A stretch of DNA of 26,549 nt, taken from Branchiostoma floridae (lineage: Eukaryota > Chordata > Leptocardii > Amphioxiformes > Branchiostomatidae). The translations under genes and the position numbers were made by a program. The stretch lies in NCBI RefSeq assembly GCF_000003815.2, contig NW_023365848.1, forward strand, positions 1 through 26,549, read 5' to 3'. Of the stretch, positions 23,986 to 26,549 are shown one piece after another (the stretch's first letter is position 1; each line of letters begins with the position of its first letter). The notes below the pieces were generated by a model. The model was given only the letters and a program-made list of their open reading frames with translations, was not told where the DNA came from and ran no database searches.

Positions 23986-25310
23986 TTTGGTATAGATAGG
24001 CATTATATACTTGGTAACAAGATTCAAGTAAAATTTTTGACATAAACAACTTTAAAATGATTAATTTTGGCACTTTTCTGAGGGGAAATTTGTTTTCTTT
24101 TGGCCTCCTGACGTGACCTTCCGTGACCCCGCACAGAGCCACACCTGTGCGCGTCAGCCGGCGAGTTAATTGAATCAAAGACCTAGCCAATCAGCGAAGA
24201 GGAGGCCAAAGGCTAATTAATATTCATAAGCGGGGCCTCATGATCCCGTATATAGCAGTGTTCCTGCCAGGGGGAGCGAAGCCCGCCTAAGGCTCTCGCA
24301 TTTTAGACTATTCAGAAGGCTTTATATTGTATCAGTTCTTAGGGGCATATCTATGATAATCGCAGCAGTCACTTAACTTCTCTTCAGGAGTTTAGCGTAA
24401 CACTATTTCAGGTCAAACCGTCAAAGGCAACTAAAAACAAACTTTAACGTTACTGAGTCAACAGTACTTATAACTTGTTATCCGAAGTTGAAACGCTAGC
24501 GATGGTATTTTCGCTGCGCTGTTAGCTCCGTGCGACTGTTGTTGACGGTCTTATAACGGTATATTTTGCACCCCTGTACCCTGGTATGAGTAACATTTGG
24601 TATAGATAGGCATAAGATAGTCGGTAAAATGATCCAAGTAAAATTTTTGGCATAAAGTACTGTAAAAGGCTTAATTACAGCACTTTTTTTTAGGGAAATT
24701 GGTTTTCTTTCGTTCTCCATGCCATGACCTTTCGGACGTTCACCCCACAGAGCCGACATCTGCACCTGCGTCTAGCCGGCAGGAAGAGTTAATTCAATTA
24801 ATGGTTCAGCCAATCAGCGAAGAGGAAAGCGAAGGCTAATTAATATTCATAAGCGGGACCACACAATACGTTAACTTGAAGACTCAGGCCGTGCAGACTT
24901 CTCGCCAGGATTTTTTCAAAGCGTCGGACAGGGGTCCGGGGGCCGCCGAATGTCCCTGGCGGGGTCCAGGGGCAGGGCCACTGTGGGGGGGGACCCAGGT
25001 GGGCGAAGCCCCCCCGGAAGCTCTTGCATTTTAGACTATTGAGAAGGCTTCTTTTATCAGTTTTTTTAGGGCCATATCTACGATAATCGTAGCAGTCACT
25101 TACTTCTCTTCAGCAGTTTGACTTTAAAATATTTCGGGTCAAAGCTTCAAAGACAACTAAAACCTCATAAACAACAAACTTTACTTAGCTCAACAGTATA
25201 CTAAAATATTGTACGGGTTGCCATCCTTAGTTGAAGCGCTTAGTTTATAGCGCTAGTATCTTCGCTGCGCCGTTAGCCGCCGTGCGACTTTTGTTCACGG
25301 TCTGATATCC
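23949..25310. repeat. Diverged direct repeat of about 620-740 bp, two copies
   Basis: Copy 1 (about 23949-24565) and copy 2 (about 24572-25310) share, in order: ACATTTGGTATAGATAGGCAT-like start, AAGTAAAATTTTTGACATAAA-like, AGCCAATCAGCGAAGAGGA, GGCTAATTAATATTCATAAG, GCATTTTAGACTATT, CATATCTAYGATAATCG and GTGCGACTNTTGTT. Copy 2 has an extra GC-rich segment of about 115 bp (24896-25010). The first copy fuses with the last unit of the 163-bp array, so both may belong to one composite repeat family. Confidence 0.75.
24180..24260 (+). promoter_or_regulatory. CCAAT/TATA-like motif cluster inside the repeat (copy 1)
   Basis: CCAAT at 24187-24191, TTAATATTCATAAG at 24217-24230 and TATATA at 24249-24254, in promoter-like spacing. 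Copy 2 keeps CCAAT at 24810-24814 and TTAATATTCATAAG but not the TATATA. No gene start was found downstream; it may be the internal promoter of a repeat family or chance. Confidence 0.25.
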
Positions 25311-26549
25311 CTACGTCGCCGCCTCGCTGATATTCCCACGGACATGTTTCAAGAAAAATACCCAGCAAAAAACGCTGTTCTGCGTCAAATTCTATTCTAT
25401 AAAACATGTGGGACTCAATGTTACAGTCTAAATATTTTGTAGAAGCACCGCTGTAGGAAAGAAGGTCCAAGCAATGTAAAGCATCACGTAGCATGAAGTT
25501 CGCTGTCAACTGGCACACAGCACATGACTGTTTGAAACTCTAAGTCTAATCAACAGCCGTGTTTGATTGATAGCCGGCGGTCCTTTGATGAAGTCGGCGA
25601 AAGGTGCGTTAGTTAGAAAATCTGCGTTTAGTTTTGATACGTAATCATAAGTTAGACAGTGGCGAGAATGATTATTTTCTCATCAATATTTCTCTTCAGA
25701 ATTATTTGAACTTAATTGTACATCTAAACAATTGGCTTACCTGTGCAATGTTTATATGATTAATGATCAGTGTACTGAAATCATGTGTAACGTATGGCTC
25801 CTAGTCAATAGATCAGCATTTTCTCTATAGTGACCACCTGTCTATAGTGGCCACATTTCCTAGTGCTGTTGTTTTTTGACATAAACTTTGAACATTTAAA
25901 TTGTAAGTAACTTTAAACTGCCAGAGTTTCAGCCCAACAAAACACTCTCAGCGCCAGGGTATGAACAGACTGACCAGACAGACGAAAATAAATCCTCGAA
26001 CAAGGTTCAATCGTATCTTCCGGGTCTGGCAGGAAGTTGTTAAACTAAAATAAGAATAGGCTCGATGGCTGATTGCATACAAAGTAAAACAATTTAACAG
26101 TTTTACAGCTTGAAGAAAACAAACGCTCCTATAGTACCTGCACCTGCTTGATAATTATTAAATCGTATGCCCTACTTGAATAAAAAAAGTTCACTGCAAT
26201 AATAAATGTACCCACATCACAAGGAGCTTATACTTTTTTAAACTTACACCTAGTTATCGTACTGAAAATTGTTAATGACATTACATGAAGTCATTCAACA
26301 ATTTTCAGTCATGATGAAAATTTTCTGAATGGAAGGTGTGATTATTGTCATTTTCTGAAAAATAGAAGCAAGCTCTGTTTTTACCTGGAATCAATTCACA
26401 ATACCAGTCCACTTTGGGGGATAATGTATTGTTAAGAGGATGTTCCATTTTTGCGCAGGGGTGATTTGGAACAGTCCAATGTTGCGTGGGAAGGGGTATG
26501 GCTGAAATATGCTGTATTTGCTCTTAAGCAAATGTCGGCCTTTCTAGTT
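25311..26549. other. Non-coding sequence
   Basis: AT-rich, presumably intronic. I see no exon matching the missing MAM segment or any other domain. It contains a hairpin at about 26255-26312. Confidence 0.6.
26261..26309. repeat. Hairpin with 19-bp stem
   Basis: ACTGAAAATTGTTAATGAC (26261-26279) pairs with 26290-26309 with a single bulged C, leaving a 10-nt loop. ATC/GAT can extend the stem across a small internal loop. Pre-miRNA-like in shape but short. Confidence 0.5.

Noticed and set aside
23867-24190. 107-codon minus-strand frame
   Set aside because: Spans the end of the tandem array and the larger repeat; no domain or splice support.
25273-25518. 81-codon minus-strand frame
   Set aside because: No recognisable motif, lies across the end of a repeat block; length is not beyond chance.
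23172-26549. Search for the last MAM exon
   Set aside because: No sequence encoding a VSLDAYV-type ending with phase-0 acceptor was found; the missing exon is either outside the window or lost.

Overview
The window is eukaryotic genomic DNA: short exons separated by AT-rich introns (mostly 150-700 bp) with GT..AG borders, and many small transposons. All convincing coding sequence lies on the + strand. The domain mix (LDL-receptor class A, trypsin, SRCR, SEA, Frizzled CRD, MAM), the extreme exon shuffling and the density of MITE-like insertions suggest an invertebrate deuterostome, most likely a lancelet (Branchiostoma). That assignment is inference; nothing in the sequence names the species.

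I assembled 49 exons from splice sites and conserved domain residues. They splice in one continuous frame from 280 to 23171, giving 7,517 nt or about 2,505 codons, and the gene is open at both ends. Domain order: LDLa-LDLa-trypsin (280-3258); Gly-rich micro-exon and LDLa (3513-3972); two SRCR domains each preceded by a micro-exon of 18 or 21 nt (4211-5769); LDLa (6275-6388); a SEA domain over three exons with an intact-looking self-cleavage motif (6660-7512); a decayed Frizzled exon (7675-7875); Fz1, Fz2 and Fz3 (7982-11223); then a super-repeat of Fz-LDLa-Fz-MAM (12083-23171). The super-repeat is present as units U1 (12083-14941), U2 (15072-17099, broken off inside its LDLa exon), U3 (17377-20679) and U4 (20803-23171, last MAM exon not found). 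U1+U2 and U3+U4 are a recent tandem duplication. Ten complete Frizzled CRDs are present, each with all ten cysteines.

The parts resemble corin or enteropeptidase (LDLa, SRCR, SEA, Fz, MAM, trypsin), but the order is unusual: the protease is near the N-terminal side and is followed by a very large extracellular array. The trypsin domain keeps His/Asp/Ser and Asp189. A SEA cleavage would separate the protease-SRCR half from the Frizzled-MAM half. Lipid or Wnt binding by the Fz array is a family-based inference only. A single gene is the simplest reading because all frames agree, but two or more genes, or a short protease isoform ending at 3300, cannot be excluded.

Mobile DNA includes a Penelope-like/hammerhead-like fold-back element (2454-2664), a 1.13 kb fold-back element with a 10-bp target duplication (15325-16456) whose empty site is visible in the duplicated copy, a 394-bp TA-flanked MITE (18810-19203), a 104-bp GC-rich insertion (18109-18212) and a probable LINE tail (about 11820-12004). 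The last 3.4 kb (23172-26549) has no recognisable exon: it holds 163-bp tandem repeats, a larger diverged direct repeat with CCAAT/TATA-like motifs, and unremarkable AT-rich sequence.
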